Assembly: GCA_000827495.1 (NCBI GenBank)
Contig: KN817528.1
Coordinates: 610,554 to 674,553 of the forward strand
DNA length: 64,000 nucleotides
Source: Hypholoma sublateritium FD-334 SS-4
Lineage: Eukaryota; Basidiomycota; Agaricomycetes; Agaricales; Strophariaceae
Direction of reading: 5' to 3'
The notes under the pieces are model-generated. The model was given only the letters and a program-made list of their open reading frames with translations, was not told the origin of the DNA and ran no database searches. Positions within the stretch are counted from its first letter, which is position 1. Each line of letters begins with the position of its first letter. Made by a program: the position numbers and the translations under genes. Shown in pieces: positions 1 to 10,286 of the stretch.

Positions 1-833
1 AACGTACCCCACACCTCAGCCGCCGTCGCAGCCGGCGCTCGGGCCGACGCCCATTCATGCGAAGTTCGCTCACGCGGATTCTGTGCCTGCTGCTACAGCG
101 CCGGCGCAGCAGCAGCAGCTCGCCGTGTATTACCAGCAGCGGGCATTCACACCGCCGCCCGCGGGGGGCTTCGCGTACGCGGGGATGGGCATGGCGCCGC
201 CGCTCGGGTCAGGCGCGTCGGACGTAGATGATGTCATGGTAATCTCGGACCAGGAAGAGACGTCATATGTTGGCGGGGACGCGTGGAAGTTGGTGTCGCG
301 GGGCCAGGCGGTGGATGCGGAGCGAGGTGGCGCGTTTGTCTCGCCGGGGCGGAAGGAGCGGGAGGGGGGGAAGGTGCGCGAGACGGCGCCGGCGGAGAAG
401 AGCGAGAGGGAGCGGTTGCGGATGATACGCCGGCGGACAGCGATGGACCGGATTGGTGAGTGGATATATTTTTCGCTTTTCTTGTCTTGTGGGCGTCCGG
501 TCTGTTTTTAAGCGTAACGACTGACTTGTACTTGTAGAGCCGTTCATGGGCGATCCGATCTCCCCCATCCTCGAGGTGCCGGTGGACACTGCTATTAGCG
601 GGGACGGAATATACGGCGTGGTGCGCAGTCGGACGCTGCCTTCGAGGCGGAAGAATGGGGACGCCGCGCTCGACGACAAGGAGAACGCGCTCGGCGCGAG
701 CGCAGAGCACGCATCCTTCCGCCCGGCGATAGACGGGAGCCCCCGCGCGAAGGACAGAACGAAGGACAGGGAGCGGGGCGAGAAGCGCGTGCTCAAGAAG
801 CAGCGGCGGGTGTCATCCGCCAACCGGGTGTGA
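1..833 (+). CDS. 3' end of an unrecognised gene (2 exons visible)
   Basis: The reading frame is open from the window edge, so the start lies upstream. Exon 1 runs to 455, a GT-AG intron spans 456-537, and exon 2 is 538-833 with a TGA stop. The split codon (G + AG) keeps the frame. The visible protein is low in complexity: a Pro/Gln/Ala-rich part with a QQQQ run, then an acidic patch (DVDDVMVISDQEE), then a basic Arg/Lys-rich stretch and a basic C-terminal tail (KKQRR). This composition suits a nuclear regulatory protein, but that is inference. I recognise no domain, and the defining domain may lie outside the window. An antisense ORF at 263-931 is a shadow created by the high GC content. Confidence 0.6.
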
Positions 834-2162
834 ATTTGCCGACCTGGGCGCGGGTTTCTATATTTTCGTCCTCTCTTCTCTTTTTCGGACTCGGTGGTGG
901 TGGGGATGGTTTTTTTAATGGTTGCGGACACTTGGTTTAATATTTTCGGCTTTTCTTTCGTGCTTGGGCGGTGCTACACGGTACTGCATATGTTATTCAC
1001 CGTCACTCGCGCCGTATTATAGGCGCTGGCTTGCTCTTCAAAGCGTGATTGCCCCACGCACTGCGCTGACAGGGCTTCGACGGGACTTTCGCGACGGCAA
1101 GTAATTCGTCGCAATACACGACTTAAGCGGAGAATAGCGTCGGCCCGTTGCTACGACGAGGCGTAACGAATGAGGAAGTGGAAGTGTAGCAATCTAATAT
1201 GGTATTCCTTACTCTCTTGCCGGACACTATTATTGACGATTTTCTGTATCCCTGGACCCAGACCCGGTAGACCACATATCCTACTACTCATCCGCGACGA
1301 GATGTTTACATACGATGCACGCACGATTACACTCCTATTGGCATGATCACGATGTATGCATAGTTCATCTACACTACTTCACGTTCAGATGGCCTCTGTT
1401 CTCTCCTTTTGATAACTTGAGCTGAGCATACTTACGTGCGGTTGGTGCGCCGGTCGTCGTTTCCGTGGTGGCGGCCGCCAAGGGCGGACGAAGATATGTG
1501 GTAATAAATGACCCTTGGGTTTCGAAAAATTGCGGCAGTGGATTCAATTTTGGCTTGCTGGCCACTCCGAGTCCTACACGTCCTTGACGCCTCTTGACGC
1601 CCGTGCTTATTTTTGAACTGTATAAAAATAAAGCTGAACTCTTCGGTTGATAGCCGTGGAGTGGGCGGAGACAGCGCATGCAAGTGAGCATGATTTGTTG
1701 GAAGTTTTAGCGCTATCGTCCATTCATGCCAAGGACTCCTATGGCACCTGGCTTATGGAAGCAGAGCTCTGGCAGAGCTTGACTATGTATGCCGCCAGTT
1801 GTCAATGGTCATGTCTAATTGTCTGGAAAAAAAGAGGAGCTATTCAATTATATCCCGAACCGTCGGAGCTGTCTGTGAGATGAATGGACGTCTGGAAGCC
1901 TCTGGATATGTATTTGTGCGTCGGCTGGAGATTGCCAGGCGAGGAGAGAGACCTATAAATAGACTCATCTATCTGCGCAGCTTGGCCTGCCGTGAGATGA
2001 TGCTGACGATAAATTTAGAAGCCCGTGGAGGTAGGCTGTCCACAAAAACCAAACATTCAACATCTGCGCTGTGTGCACGCCACTACACACCTCCGCCTTG
2101 TACTTCTATCGACGCAGCCCCAGCGCTCGTCAACCTCAAGTCAGCCACCCAGGGATTTCAAC
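834..2162. other. Intergenic region with no convincing gene
   Basis: Only short ORFs with no coherent composition or splice pattern are seen. The last part (about 1950-2162) is the promoter and 5' UTR of the GH17 gene. Confidence 0.5.
1954..1961 (+). promoter_or_regulatory. TATA-box-like element upstream of the GH17 gene
   Basis: The sequence TATAAATA lies about 200 bp before the ATG at 2163. The position would give a 5' UTR of roughly 170 nt. This is a motif match only. Confidence 0.4.
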
Positions 2163-4487
2163 ATGGACCGATCTTACCGTGACAACCCCTTCGACCCCCG
2201 GCCGAGCGATTCAGACATCTCCAGGAACTACGACGACCACCAACCAGTCAGTACCATTTCTCTGCTGTCTTGGAATGCCTTGTGCCGCTCAGGCGAGCCT
2301 GGAAACAGCACGACTGTTTCTTGCGCTTTCCTCATGCGCACCTCCGCTTTCTTCCTGTGCTGACATCGTTTATGCGGTCTGCGTAGGCCGCTTATACCAC
2401 GGGGCGCAATAATAACATACCCCTCGGAGCCGTTTATAGTTCCAGCCCTGTTACGCCATACCAGCCGGTCGCAGAACACGTACGTCCGTACACTGCAGAG
2501 TCCACAGACGACCTCGCCACCCCCGTCGCAGGCAACTTCGGCAGCAGAGCCTCGCCTTTCGCAGCAGGAGCAGGAGCAGGAGCAGGCTACCGGATGGCCT
2601 CGGACAATATGGGTGGTGGATTCAGCGGGAGCCATGAGCCAAAGCTGGGTGCTTACTCGAGCGGTTCGAGGTGGAGGGAGCCACTACCTGCAAAGTCCAA
2701 CCGCAGAAAGTGGATCGTAAGTATCGCGTTGCCTCTACAAATCATCCGTGCATCATTGCTGACTGACATCCACGTGTCCAGGTCATGGGTCTCATCGCTG
2801 CCGTTGTGGGCATTATCATCGTCGCAGTAGTCGTTGGCGTAGTGGTTTCGAACAACAACAAGAAAAACAGTAATTTGTCTACGACCAGCAGTTCCGACAG
2901 CAGTACTGGCGCCTCAGCAAATGCGACGACGCAGCAGACCAACCCTAATGATCCTAGTTCATTCACTAAAGACCCCACTTTGCACCAATCGTTCTATGGT
3001 ATGGCGTATACCCCGGTAGGATCGCAACTCCCGGATTGTGGAAATAGCCTTGGTGTGTACCAGTGGCAATGTTTGATGGGGTAGTTTACTGATGGATCTG
3101 CAGCGGCGGTCATTCAAGATATCCAGGTTAGTGGTACACGCATTGTATGTTCCATGAAGGTGCTGACGTTTGGGGCTGTGTGTGGTTTAGATCATGTCAC
3201 AGCTGACTCCGGTATTATGATCGTTCGTTTGTTCGGAATTGAGTACTGACATGCTCTGCAGCGTGTTCGTCTATATGGCGCAGATTGCAACCAGTCTGCA
3301 TTGGTGGTGCGTTTCAATGCATAGCACTTGTCTACCTGTCGCTCACAATATGACAGTTGGAAGCCATTAAACAAACCAAAGTCAACATGACGGTCTACCT
3401 AGGCAATTATCCTGTGCCGACTGACAATGGTACTGCCTATACGCGCCAGCGCGATGAAATCAAGGCGGCCATCCAGACCTACGGAACTGACCACATCGGG
3501 GGCATCACTGTCGGAAACGAATTCATGCTCAAGTAAGCTCTTCGTCGTATACGTCGCTAATTCGCATCCTCACCGCATTGGTAGCTATGTCACGCAGAAT
3601 GCCATCACCGACGTGAACAGCGCCGCTGCCAACGTGGGCGCTGCAATCCTCCTTGCCAATATCCAGGATACTCAGTCGATGCTAACGACGATGGGCGTCA
3701 CTATACCTGTCGGAAACGCCGACGCAGGAAGTTACTTCAACGATGAAGTGCTGGCTGCTGTCAACTACGGAGTGCGTCTTGGTATATCCTTTCACCACTC
3801 AATCAGCGCTGACTGTCGCAGATGGCGAATGTGCATCCCTGGTTCGCGAATGTCTCCGCGACGGACTCTGCATCCTGGACGGCGACTTTCTTCCAGCAAC
3901 AGGATGTAGTGCTGGCTGAAAGTCTGTCAAACAATGCCACTATGTACATCGCTGAGACTGGATGGCCCACAGTGAGTGTAGACAATGATTGTTGATTTTC
4001 AGACCGCTAAAAGTAGTCGGTTTCAATAGAAATCCTCTGATGTTGGAAATGAATCGAATGGGCCATCGATCGCCTCGGTTGCCAACTTGCAGGTAAAACA
4101 TTTGATGCGGTTAAGTCATTCTGGTCTGACGATTCTGTAGATCTTCTTGGACAACTTTGTTTGTCAGGCGAATACTAATGGGACCGGCTACTTCTTCTTC
4201 GAGGTATGGTAGTTCCCTTATAGCCTGGGACGTCGTGCTGACTCTGCTGCTTCTGCCAGTTTGCGGACGAAAGTTGGAAGGTGTGTCTCGTTATTTTGCG
4301 TGTTCTCAGCGGCCACTAATTGACTATTATAGGACGCCGAATTCGGCGGTGTCGAAGGATGGTGGGGCTTGTTCAATCAAGAGTACATTTTCGTCTGCCC
4401 TCTCTTGGAGTGATGCTCACTTTTTTTGAACCTCGCAGCCGCACCCTCAAAAGTGGGATCACCATTCCCACCTGCCAGGCCCCCTAA
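2163..4487 (+). CDS. Membrane-anchored GH17 glucan beta-1,3-glucosidase/endoglucanase
   Basis: Glycoside hydrolase family 17 enzyme acting on cell-wall beta-1,3-glucan. My exon model is 2163-2246, 2465-2716, 2782-3052, 3104-3126, 3191-3211, 3262-3306, 3357-3532, 3585-3771, 3822-3971, 4030-4092, 4141-4203, 4260-4280, 4333-4382 and 4439-4487. It is in frame throughout and gives 484 residues. The N-terminal third is a polar tail with a Gly-Ala run, followed by one hydrophobic segment starting MGLIAAVVG, which suggests a type II membrane protein with the catalytic domain outside the cell. GH17 landmarks are visible: RVRLYGADC, then TVGNE (expected acid/base Glu), then AETGWPT (expected nucleophile Glu), then GYFFFEFADE and EGWWGLF. 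The acceptor of intron 1 is the least certain junction. Orthologs would be the fungal Btgc/Eng2-like membrane forms. Confidence 0.9.
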
Positions 4488-5065
4488 TCGCACCCCCCAC
4501 GGACATCTTACATCAATAAGGACACTAATTTTCCTGGTGATTCATGCGGACATATTTTTGCATATTCAATATTTATACCTTTTGGTAACTTCTTTACCCT
4601 ACCTTCACTGCGATGGAACCGACATGCCCGTCCTGTCCTTGAACGATTCCTATTGTATCTTGTACCACTCAATCTTTACTGCCCAAAATGAACACTCCTT
4701 ATTTCTGCTCTTACGATCCGGACGGGTTGGGCAGGAGCTGTGCTGAAACTCGGTAGCAAGTGCCCGGGGACTCCAGGCTCCAGCTCGAGTAACTGCTCTA
4801 GAGACTTGCTAAGATCTCGTTGCTCACTGCTCAAGCGCTCACTGCTCACCAGTCCAAAATCCCGACTTCAAGTTCACACTTCAAAGTGTATTACATACTG
4901 CCGGCAGCCGATTTGTAGTTTGTAGCTCAACTTCCTGTTCGTTCAACTTCGTACCTTAGACTTCGAAGTTCCTGAATCCTTCTACGTAGTACGGACTGCG
5001 CAGGAAATTGGAATAAAATAATACAACAAGTCAGCTCTGTAAAAGATATCTCGATATGCTATGAT
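4488..5065. other. Intergenic region with no gene seen
   Basis: Spacer between the GH17 stop and the tRNA-Gly gene. It has small ORFs only. A stretch near 4780-4860 is rich in imperfect CTGCTC/CACTGCTC repeats. Confidence 0.45.
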
Positions 5066-5135
5066 GCATTGACCGGGAGTCGAACCCGGAGCTAGGCCAT
5101 GGGAAGACCCAATGTTACCGCTACACCATCAATGC
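5066..5135 (-). tRNA. tRNA-Gly (anticodon CCC)
   Basis: Read on the minus strand, the 70 nt fold as a cloverleaf. The acceptor stem is GCATTGA/TCAATGC. The D arm is GTGT-AGCGGTA-ACAT. The anticodon arm GGGTC/GGCCT has loop TTCCCAT, giving anticodon CCC. The variable loop is 4 nt (AGCT), and the T arm is CCGGG-TTCGACT-CCCGG. No intron. A short T run (A4 at 5041-5044 on the plus strand) lies about 22 nt downstream and could end Pol III transcription. Confidence 0.93.
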
Positions 5136-5334
5136 CTTGAATTCCGAAAAGTACGTGTCCTACCATAGATGGTGAAGGGGCGGTTGCTGTGAAGTAATGC
5201 GTACACCGGCGTGCAGGCTAGCCTATACCGTAAATATTAAATGCCAAAAAGTGTACTACACTCAAAGTATCCAGAAACCTGACTATACGAGCGTCAATAT
5301 CGAGTACAAGTGATACTATATTGATAGTAAAAAG

Positions 5335-5427
5335 GGCCCAACCGGGAATTGAACCCGGGACCACGCACAAGCTTACGTAAGCGGGATCACTCCCGAAGCG
5401 CGTATCATACTACTAGACCATTAGGCC
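5335..5427 (-). tRNA. tRNA-Pro (anticodon CGG) with a 22-nt intron
   Basis: On the minus strand the acceptor stem is GGCCTAA/TTGGGCC, with a T-G pair. The T arm is CCCGG-TTCAATT-CCCGG. The anticodon stem is CGCGC/GTGCG with a split loop TTCGGG...T. Anticodon CGG is followed by G37, then a 22-nt intron that contains the palindrome CTTACGTAAG, then position 38. The canonical 37/38 intron position supports a functional, spliced tRNA. A run of five T residues follows the 3' end almost directly (A5 at 5329-5333 on the plus strand), a good Pol III terminator. Confidence 0.92.
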
Positions 5428-5616
5428 TATGCTAAGGCCGAGCCTCGGAGAGTAATATATATTTTGTGCCAATTTTAGACTTTATATGGTAGCAACCGTA
5501 ATGCATAATGCGGTTCTCCCTTCAATAGGCTGGGTATCCAAAAGAGGAAACGAGGGAGTTCAATCCCCACGGCACGTAATCTTTTTTGTTTAATGTCATA
5601 CAGTACAATTTTCTGC

Positions 5617-5637
5617 GATGAGCCCGAAGGGCTCATC
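5617..5637. repeat. Perfect short hairpin (9-bp stem, GAA loop)
   Basis: GATGAGCCC, GAA, GGGCTCATC form a perfect inverted repeat between the tRNA-Pro gene and the gag-like unit. It may be a fold in RNA or a small palindrome; function unknown. Confidence 0.6.
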
Positions 5638-5696
5638 TTAGGATAAGATAAGATACGGGCGGCAGTGCAAACATCACATAAGCTCATCGATGCGAT

Positions 5697-5805
5697 GATC
5701 CATTGATCTGCCGAAGAGCTCTTCACTCTTCACCTTCTCGAGTTTGCACTGCCATAAAAAGTCTTGAGCTTTTGTTCACACAAAGCTCTCTAAATTTTTT
5801 TTCAA
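5697..5805 (+). repeat. Direct repeat copy 1 flanking the gag-like ORF
   Basis: About 100 bp running from GATCCAT to TTTTCAA. It is nearly repeated downstream, where the second copy is split by the MULE (7208-7257 and 10231-10286). Shared blocks include AGAGCTCTTC, CTTCACCTTCTCGAGTTTG and AAGTCTTGAGCTTTTGTTC. The two copies bracket one ORF in the manner of short terminal repeats. Outside the repeat the two flanks diverge, and I could not find a target-site duplication. Confidence 0.7.
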
Positions 5806-5895
5806 TAACTTATTCCATCTTCTCTTTCAAGAAAGTTTCATAGAGATCCCAAACTTTCTAGTCTAGAAAATTCTCCCATCTTCGTTTGACTTATC

Positions 5896-7128
5896 ATGGT
5901 TGAAGGGCCTGCTCCTCCTCCTCCGCATTCACCTTCACCTCAAGTGCAACCTCCAAGAGTCCCTCGGACCCACACCAACCCAGAGGTCATAGAAATTCTG
6001 CAGAGATTGCCTTTTTTCAACAAACTTCAAACTAACAAGTGCATCTCCGAGGAGAACCAGACTCGCCTCACAAAAAAGCTCAACCATGCACTCAATGGCA
6101 TTAAGTATCCAGACGATGGTTCTGATGTGGCGTTGTTAATTACCGTGGATGAGAGCAACATGAATGATCTTTTAGATGACAGCATCCGCGAGCAGTACAA
6201 AGACGTGCTGCCTATTTCTGTTGTCAAATGGATCGCAGATACAAAGAAGGCAAACGGTGAGAGCCATTCTTTGAAAAGATCCTCAGATGGGGATACGTCC
6301 AAAAAATTGGTCTCCAAACGCAGATGTATGGATGGAAATAGCATTGTGGCCCGCTCTATTGAGGAGCTGGTCACTATCCATTTCCCCCAAATTCTTTTTG
6401 ACACCGAATCTTCGGTCGCTGTCCCTCTCTCTTTTTCCACTCACAAAAACTTGCAATATATTTGTAAGAATTTAGGTACTATCGAGAGGGCAAGTTCTTG
6501 CAATGGTACTCATGCCATTTCAATTTTTTCAATGCACAGGTGGACAAAGTACGACACCTGGAAAAATGTCGAACTGGAGTTGCGTGAAGGATTCCGCAAT
6601 GAAAGGAAAGCTTTCTGCCTTACGTACCATACGGCATCTTATGCACATGCAAAATCTGAGGCAAGGGTTTTGGCAAAGGCCCAGGCCGCCATCATGGCAG
6701 CGCGTATGACAGACGCCGTCGCCTCTGGTTCTTCGGGTTACAAATCCGGAGACCGTGGTCAATTTCATGGCAACGCTGGGAAATTTCCCCGTGCCACGTC
6801 CTCATCCTTTCCGCCTGGCAGCACAAAGAGCTCCCTTCCTCCGTGCTGCATCTTATGTGGACTACGAGGGCACACCATTTTTGCCCACTCCAACGAATCA
6901 CTCTCTACAAAATTTGTCGACGGGAAGCTAGCATGGGCTAAGTTTGGCAACAGCGCCCTCCGCACGCCCGACAACTGCGAAGTCTGCATCATGTTCAATG
7001 TCAAAGGCGCCGATCGCACCTCCTGCTCCCACCAGAGGGACGACCACTCCCACATGTGCTCTTTCTGTGAAAAAACAGGCCACCATGCCTTTGCCTGGAA
7101 CTGCAAATCGCGACCAACCGACGTTTGA
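5896..7128 (+). CDS. Gag-like zinc-knuckle protein of a putative retroelement
   Basis: A single-exon ORF of 410 residues. The N-terminus is Pro-rich (PPPPHSPSP). The middle has a helical, charged region and a basic patch (LVSKRRC). The C-terminal quarter has two cysteine/histidine knuckles: CCILCGLRGHTIF near residue 315, and CSFCEKTGHHAF...NC near residue 390, close to C-x2-C-x4-H-x4-C. Such knuckles bind nucleic acid in Gag proteins of retroelements. No reverse transcriptase, protease or integrase is present between the two direct repeats, so the unit looks gag-only, comparable to the TR-GAG type known in plants (analogy only). It could instead be a host-adopted gag gene or a non-autonomous remnant. 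Confidence 0.6.
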   Translation: MVEGPAPPPPHSPSPQVQPPRVPRTHTNPEVIEILQRLPFFNKLQTNKCISEENQTRLTKKLNHALNGIKYPDDGSDVALLITVDESNMNDLLDDSIREQYKDVLPISVVKWIADTKKANGESHSLKRSSDGDTSKKLVSKRRCMDGNSIVARSIEELVTIHFPQILFDTESSVAVPLSFSTHKNLQYICKNLGTIERASSCNGTHAISIFSMHRWTKYDTWKNVELELREGFRNERKAFCLTYHTASYAHAKSEARVLAKAQAAIMAARMTDAVASGSSGYKSGDRGQFHGNAGKFPRATSSSFPPGSTKSSLPPCCILCGLRGHTIFAHSNESLSTKFVDGKLAWAKFGNSALRTPDNCEVCIMFNVKGADRTSCSHQRDDHSHMCSFCEKTGHHAFAWNCKSRPTDV

Positions 7129-7207
7129 GGATTTCCTCACCTCGGAGCCTCCTCTATTTCTCAAATACTCTGACTTCTCAACATCTATTCATCACAGACC
7201 GCCTTTC

Positions 7208-7257
7208 GATCCATCAGGCCAAAGAGCTCTTCGCTCTTCACCTTCTCGAGTTTGCAC
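7208..7257 (+). repeat. Direct repeat copy 2, left part (split by MULE)
   Basis: Matches the left half of copy 1 and ends with the 9-bp MULE target duplication AGTTTGCAC (7249-7257). The right half continues at 10231 after the MULE. Confidence 0.75.
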
Positions 7258-10221
7258 AGTGAATGCAATTCACCCAGCACTTTCGTTGCAACACGTGCCC
7301 CCGGAGATCGCCGCAACGGCCCGTTCACGCCCCGGCTGGCCTTTATCTTTGAAGATCAGGGCCCTTGCACACCGGAAGAGATGTTGAGATTCTGAAGTCA
7401 CTACTGCACTAGTAAACACTTGAAATTCAATTCAATTGTAGTGTAACTCTTGGTCTGAATGGAAAATCTATGAATATATTTATTTATTTATACCTGGACG
7501 TGTGATTCAAGTTATTTCTGCGGAATCGCGCTGTGAGACTGTTGATCGAAGTTGGATCTAGGCTACGTAAGGCCTAATTCACTCAGCCAATGGTACCATA
7601 TATCCCATCGCCAACTTGGCCCACCGCTTTTCCTGCTTAGACTTTCCCTCTGCCCACATCATCCCTCGCTTTCTCCCGTACTTCTCAATACTTGCAATAT
7701 CCTCTACAAATGTTGATGCAGCACTCCCCAGTGCATTCTTCACCGATTTCAGCCAAAGGTAGTTACAGTAACCAACTTGCTGCTGAATAATTCCTGCTGC
7801 CTTCTCCATATCTAGGGCCAAAGTCGCCACATTTTTGGTGTATACCAGCATGCCCACATGTAGCCCCAGACTTTGCAAAGACCATGAACTTGGCAAAAAT
7901 CATACATTCCTTTGATGGCATTGCACCGAATCTCTGAAGTGGTATACATCCCATGAAGCTCCGGAAATATGGGATGCTAACAGAAATGCTTTGTAAACAG
8001 GTGTAGAATCTGCTGGCGGTGGGGAGCTGGGCAGAATATATATTCTGGATCTTTCGAAACTGTCTCGTCCTTGGCGAACATCCAGTCAGGTCCATCTTCG
8101 GAGTCTTGAGAATTTCGCTCCAGTAAGCGGTCCACTTCCCCTAAAAGATCTTCATCCTCAGCCTCGAGATGTTTGTCATCAAGTTCATCAGCTGCATCTG
8201 ATTCACGTTGAGCTGTACGTGGTGTGACTGTCCATGGAATGATAGCCTGAAAATGTCCATTTAGGCAGATTGTCAGGCGTGGAGCAGTAGGGGTGGGTTC
8301 TGGGGCCATATTCTGTAGAACCCCTTGAAATAAAACTTTGACGTGGGGTATGGCTTTCTCAGCGACATATTGGGTCTACGAAGATGATCAGTAGGTATAT
8401 TGACAAATATAAAATTCATACTTACTGCGGATGGGTCCTCTGCTTGCTGAACAGGTACAAAGTCAGGATCAATCCAATTGAACTCCCCTACAGCCTCTTT
8501 GACATCGTAGAATTTAGGGCGGCAGCATAAAATTGAAAGGTGTGTTTTAATTGCATGCAAGCAATGCCTGAAACATAGCTGATGTTTTGCAGATGGAAAC
8601 TCTGCAGCAAATGCGTTAATTTCTGAGATATCTTTGTCTGTAAGTGTTATCATTGGACGTATCTTCCAAACTTTATGGAAGTGCTTGAGAAGCTTCTTGA
8701 TGAATTGCTCCTTAGCACCAGCGGCACCATCCTTTCCAGATTGGATCAATAGGTAGCCCAAGGGACACCCTGAACCTGAAATCTCGCCGAGAAGCGCATA
8801 GACTTCATAGTTTGATCCATTTGTATTCCCTTCGCAACATTGTTAGCTAATAGCAGTGTTGAGGGAAAATAAAGTCACAGAACATACAAGCAGAATCCAG
8901 GGATATTTCACAAATTCTTCCTCCCCATTTGCGGAGTACTTCAGGCAGTGAAAAAGCAATAGCTGTAAACCCAGGCTCTTCAGGGAGGGAAATCGGCTCA
9001 ACCAAATATAGCTTTTTATCTTTGCAGCTTCTTTGATGAGAATCTTTGCGGACTTGAGCTTATCGGGATCTCGTTTCCACTTTTTGCTTGACTCTTTGTG
9101 CCACAAACTGTGTATTGACCATCAAGAAAATGCGGGTGTTGGGTGTGACTTGAGAATTTCATCCCAAAGCTGTACCAATTGGCAATCATTATTAGCATTT
9201 ATAGCGGATCAGATCAAATAAAAATACAAGCCTGTGTGGGCGAAAGGTCTGGATTCTCTTTAACAAAAGATTGAATATCCAGTGGTACATCGATGCTCCA
9301 ATATGGAATATGCTCGGTGTTGTGTTTCAGCTTGACCAATGCACTGTTGGACTCGTCCCAAATCATGATATGTAGCCATCCATTGCATTTGAAAGCTGCC
9401 ATTTGTTCTTTATCTCGTTGTTTGATACCTTCACCCACTTTTTTTTTGGATTGCTGTTGTCGATCCTTATTTTGAGCACAATGGTAAATATAGCGCGTCA
9501 ATGCAGTCCGTTTGCTGATATAGCGACTGTGATACCTGCATTTTATATTGAGATATCAGCACAATTAAAATTTATCACAAAGGACAGGACTGTACACAAA
9601 GCGATACTTCAATTCTGACCAAATTGCACTTGCTAATCCATCGGCGCTTTGCCTTGCATCTGGTTTCTTCGAGTCATCCGGCAACTTGACCATTGCTGTG
9701 AACTTGGCGATTTTTTCAGTGCTTGAGATCTCCCTGAGAAAATCTGCCATCTTGATGTTGCCGAGTTTCACGCGCAAGGCTTCTTTGGCTTCATCAGAGC
9801 TATCTTCGTTTTTGGAGTGACTGGAAATGTGCATGGCCTGAGTCTTCTGTGTTTTCTTCTCACGCCATTTTTGAATGCGCTTTTTGGAGCATTGTTTACA
9901 CACTGCTGCATATCCATCACGCGTCTTGTTGAAATTTGCGGAGTCAACATTTTTGAAAAATTTACAAGCACCGCACTTTTTTTTCGAGCTATCCATGGCA
10001 TCGCGCAATTAATGTAAGCTGAGTTGTTCTTATGCCCAAGGTCAAGACAAGTCGAGGATATGTTACGTCCAAAAAATGAGCTGACATAAGCACATCAATT
10101 AGATATGATTAAATATGAGCTATGCTATCTGCTACAAGGCCAGCGAGGGCGTGAACGGGCCGTTGCGGCGATCTCCGAGGGCATGTGTTGCGACAAAAGT
10201 GCTGGGTGAATTGCATTCACT
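7258..10221 (-). mobile_element. Mutator-like DNA transposon (MULE), non-autonomous/decayed
   Basis: The 2,964-bp element is bounded by about 86-bp TIRs (7258-7343 and 10136-10221) that differ at only about 6 positions and start AGTGAATGCAATTCAC. It is flanked by a perfect 9-bp direct duplication, AGTTTGCAC (7249-7257 and 10222-10230), the size typical of MULEs. It sits inside the second copy of a direct repeat, so removing it restores that repeat. The internal region holds a decayed MULE transposase on the minus strand. Few TIR differences suggest a fairly recent insertion, perhaps mobilised in trans. Confidence 0.88.
7581..9996 (-). pseudogene. Decayed MULE transposase
   Basis: Read on the minus strand from about 9996, the protein starts with a CxxC...CxxC zinc-binding region (KCGACKFF ... 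CKQCSKKR). The MULE catalytic domain follows: FTAIAFSLPEVLRKWGGRI, then GYLLIQSGKDG, then a TDKD...FP.AKHQLCFRHCLHAI block carrying the typical late Asp and C-x2-H. The C-terminal part has FTKHFC, a stop, then HPIFPELHG. Visible lesions are an in-frame TGA near 9140-9150 before WSIHSLWH, a frameshift near 9030, a TGA at about 7977-7979 inside the conserved C-terminus, and further stops to about 7600. Several introns are still readable (for example 8370-8425). The gene is almost certainly non-functional. Confidence 0.8.
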
Positions 10222-10230
10222 AGTTTGCAC

Positions 10231-10286
10231 TGCTGTAAAAAGTCTTGAGCTTTTGTTCACACAAAGCTCTCTAAAAAAAATTTCAA
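10231..10286 (+). repeat. Direct repeat copy 2, right part
   Basis: Continues copy 2 after the MULE. It matches 5749-5805 nearly base for base across AAAAAGTCTTGAGCTTTTG and the CACAAAGCTCTCTAAA block. Confidence 0.75.

Noticed and set aside
5466..5590. tRNA-like block (GGAGTTCAATCCCC with flanking GTGCC/GGCAC and a T run)
   Set aside because: The T stem does not pair, no anticodon arm or clear A box could be built. At best a tRNA-derived relic.
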